Shown here piece after piece: positions 8,556-9,449 of a stretch of DNA of 9,449 bases. Origin of the DNA: an uncultured Pseudomonadales bacterium (GTDB taxonomy: Bacteria; Pseudomonadota; Gammaproteobacteria; Pseudomonadales; Porticoccaceae); assembly GCA_905478725.1 (NCBI GenBank), contig CAJQJT010000385.1:1-9449 (forward strand). Reading direction: 5' to 3'. Position 1 is the stretch's first letter; each line of letters opens with the position of its first letter. The position numbers were made by a program, and so were the translations under genes. The notes beneath the pieces are model-generated. The model searched no databases and was not told the DNA's origin. It saw nothing but the letters and a program-made list of their open reading frames with translations.

Positions 8556-8837
8556 TTATCGCTTCACCATTATTATTTCTTCGGGCTGCGGACTGTGCAT
8601 ATCCAGACCTTCCTTAGCCATAGTTTCGATCCGCTGTAACGATCCCCAGGCACTCTGCTCCAGCAAATACTTACCGTAAGCCACCTGTAGTTGATTCTTC
8701 TCACGCTCGAGAGCAGTCAACTGGTCATACTTTTGTCGGCACACATGGCTGGTGTAAGCCACTGCCAGTGCACTGCTCAATACAACAATCCAGAGTAGCG
8801 CTATCTGCGCTGAGCTGCGGCCTGTCACTGCACTCAT
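8556..8837 (-). CDS. ftsL: FtsL, bitopic divisome protein
   Basis: FtsL is a small inner-membrane protein that joins FtsB and FtsQ and helps activate FtsWI in septum synthesis. The product is 93 residues: a short cytoplasmic N-terminus, one hydrophobic segment at about 11-29, then a periplasmic region rich in Leu, Gln and charged residues (36-62), consistent with the family's coiled coil. The C-terminal stretch [24 protein letters not shown] resembles the conserved FtsL end (a short helix, then an acidic turn and an I-V tail). Sequence conservation in FtsL is low, so the call rests mainly on size, topology and position between rsmH and ftsI. It starts at ATG 8837-8835, overlapping the rsmH stop as ATGA. 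No clear Shine-Dalgarno sequence precedes it, so it probably depends on ribosomes finishing rsmH. Confidence 0.93.
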   Translation of the reverse strand: MSAVTGRSSAQIALLWIVVLSSALAVAYTSHVCRQKYDQLTALEREKNQLQVAYGKYLLEQSAWGSLQRIETMAKEGLDMHSPQPEEIIMVKR

Positions 8838-9449
8838 GCAACACGCACGGCAACACGCATTACCGCACTGCGCGAGCGAACATTACCGCCAACTTCAACT
8901 GCCTCAGGCTTAATCGCCTTGCCAATTTTCTTTAATCGAACACCGCGTTCTACATCTCGAACCGGCAGGTTTTTCGGTAACTTGATACCGCGTTCTTGAT
9001 CGCGAATGAAGCGCTTAACCTTGCGATCTTCCAAAGAGTGGAAGCTAATAACCACTAAGCGACCATCAATCTTCAACAAATCTATTACCTGCTCCAACAG
9101 CGCAACCAAGTCATCCAATTCGCGATTGATAAAAATTCTGATCGCCTGAAATGCCTTAGTTGCCGGATGCCTACCGCGCTCCCAAGCTGGGTGCGCATCA
9201 GCTAAAATTTTCGCCAATGGCACAGTTCTGGTGATCGGGGCCAGCTCACGCTCTCGCACTACAGCTGCAGCCATGCGCTTGGCAAAGCGCTCTTCGCCAA
9301 ACTCTTTGATCACCTGAGCAATTTCCTTCTCAGGTGCAGTGGCAATCCACTCCGCCGCTGACAATCCAGAGCTGGTATCCATGCGCATATCCAATGGTCC
9401 ATCACGCATAAAACTAAACCCGCGCTCCGCCTGATCCAACTGCGGTGAG
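8834..9449 (-). CDS. rsmH: RsmH (MraW), 16S rRNA m4C1402 N4-methyltransferase (3' part, cut by right edge)
   Basis: RsmH uses S-adenosylmethionine to methylate N4 of C1402 in the 16S rRNA decoding centre, and is typically the second gene of dcw clusters after mraZ. The frame stays open to the right edge; 204 codons are visible and about 105 N-terminal residues, including most of the SAM-binding fold, lie outside. Numbering from the first visible Ser: [24 protein letters not shown] 1-24, a hallmark RsmH string; [16 protein letters not shown] 52-67; [18 protein letters not shown] 94-111; [14 protein letters not shown] 134-147; and an Arg-rich end [18 protein letters not shown] at 9439-9437 is only an internal Leu of the conserved SPQLD string and not a start. 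The stop overlaps ftsL ATG by 4 nt. Confidence 0.97.
   Translation of the reverse strand, partial: SPQLDQAERGFSFMRDGPLDMRMDTSSGLSAAEWIATAPEKEIAQVIKEFGEERFAKRMAAAVVRERELAPITRTVPLAKILADAHPAWERGRHPATKAFQAIRIFINRELDDLVALLEQVIDLLKIDGRLVVISFHSLEDRKVKRFIRDQERGIKLPKNLPVRDVERGVRLKKIGKAIKPEAVEVGGNVRSRSAVMRVAVRVA

Noticed and set aside
1..9449. A hidden defence system, mobile element, CRISPR array or RNA gene
   Set aside because: About 99% of the window is explained by nine conserved dcw genes in standard order. No direct or inverted repeat set, integrase, transposase or tRNA-like fold was seen by eye.

Overview
The window is the central part of a canonical division and cell wall (dcw) cluster. Every gene lies on the minus strand, so transcription runs from the right edge to the left: rsmH (3' part only), ftsL, ftsI, murE, murF, mraY, murD, ftsW, murG (5' part only). 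Gene order, protein lengths and near-identical motif strings (for example in MraY and RsmH, compared from memory with Escherichia coli) point to a gammaproteobacterium. Base composition is balanced. A marine relative of the Cellvibrionales is my guess, but the sequence seen here does not prove it. The DNPR motif in MurE indicates a meso-diaminopimelate peptidoglycan, as in Gram-negative bacteria.

Layout from right to left in transcription order: rsmH 9449-8834 (16S rRNA methyltransferase, cut by the window edge); ftsL 8837-8556 (divisome bitopic protein); ftsI 8553-6799 (septal transpeptidase PBP3); murE 6799-5252, murF 5255-3888, mraY 3888-2806 (cytoplasmic ligases and the lipid I synthase); a 60-bp gap with a 13-bp tandem repeat; murD 2745-1381; ftsW 1384-206 (septal SEDS glycosyltransferase); murG 216-1 (lipid II synthase, cut by the left edge).

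The genes form one continuous pathway. MurD, MurE and MurF add D-Glu, meso-Dap and D-Ala-D-Ala to the UDP-MurNAc peptide. MraY moves it to undecaprenyl phosphate (lipid I) and MurG adds GlcNAc (lipid II). FtsW polymerises lipid II and FtsI crosslinks it at the septum, with FtsL as a regulatory and structural partner. Only about 62 of 9449 bases are non-coding. Most junctions are ATGA-, TGATG- or TAATG-type overlaps, which suggests a single polycistronic mRNA with translational coupling. No internal promoter, terminator, RNA gene, mobile element or CRISPR array is visible, and the + strand holds only shadow frames.

I found no new biological system here. The points worth a second look are small: the tandem repeat at the mraY stop that puts TAA in all three frames, a SxN-to-SxQ change in the FtsI active-site motif, an apparent loop insertion in MurE, a longer MurG N-terminus that overlaps ftsW, and start-codon decisions at rsmH, murE and ftsI.
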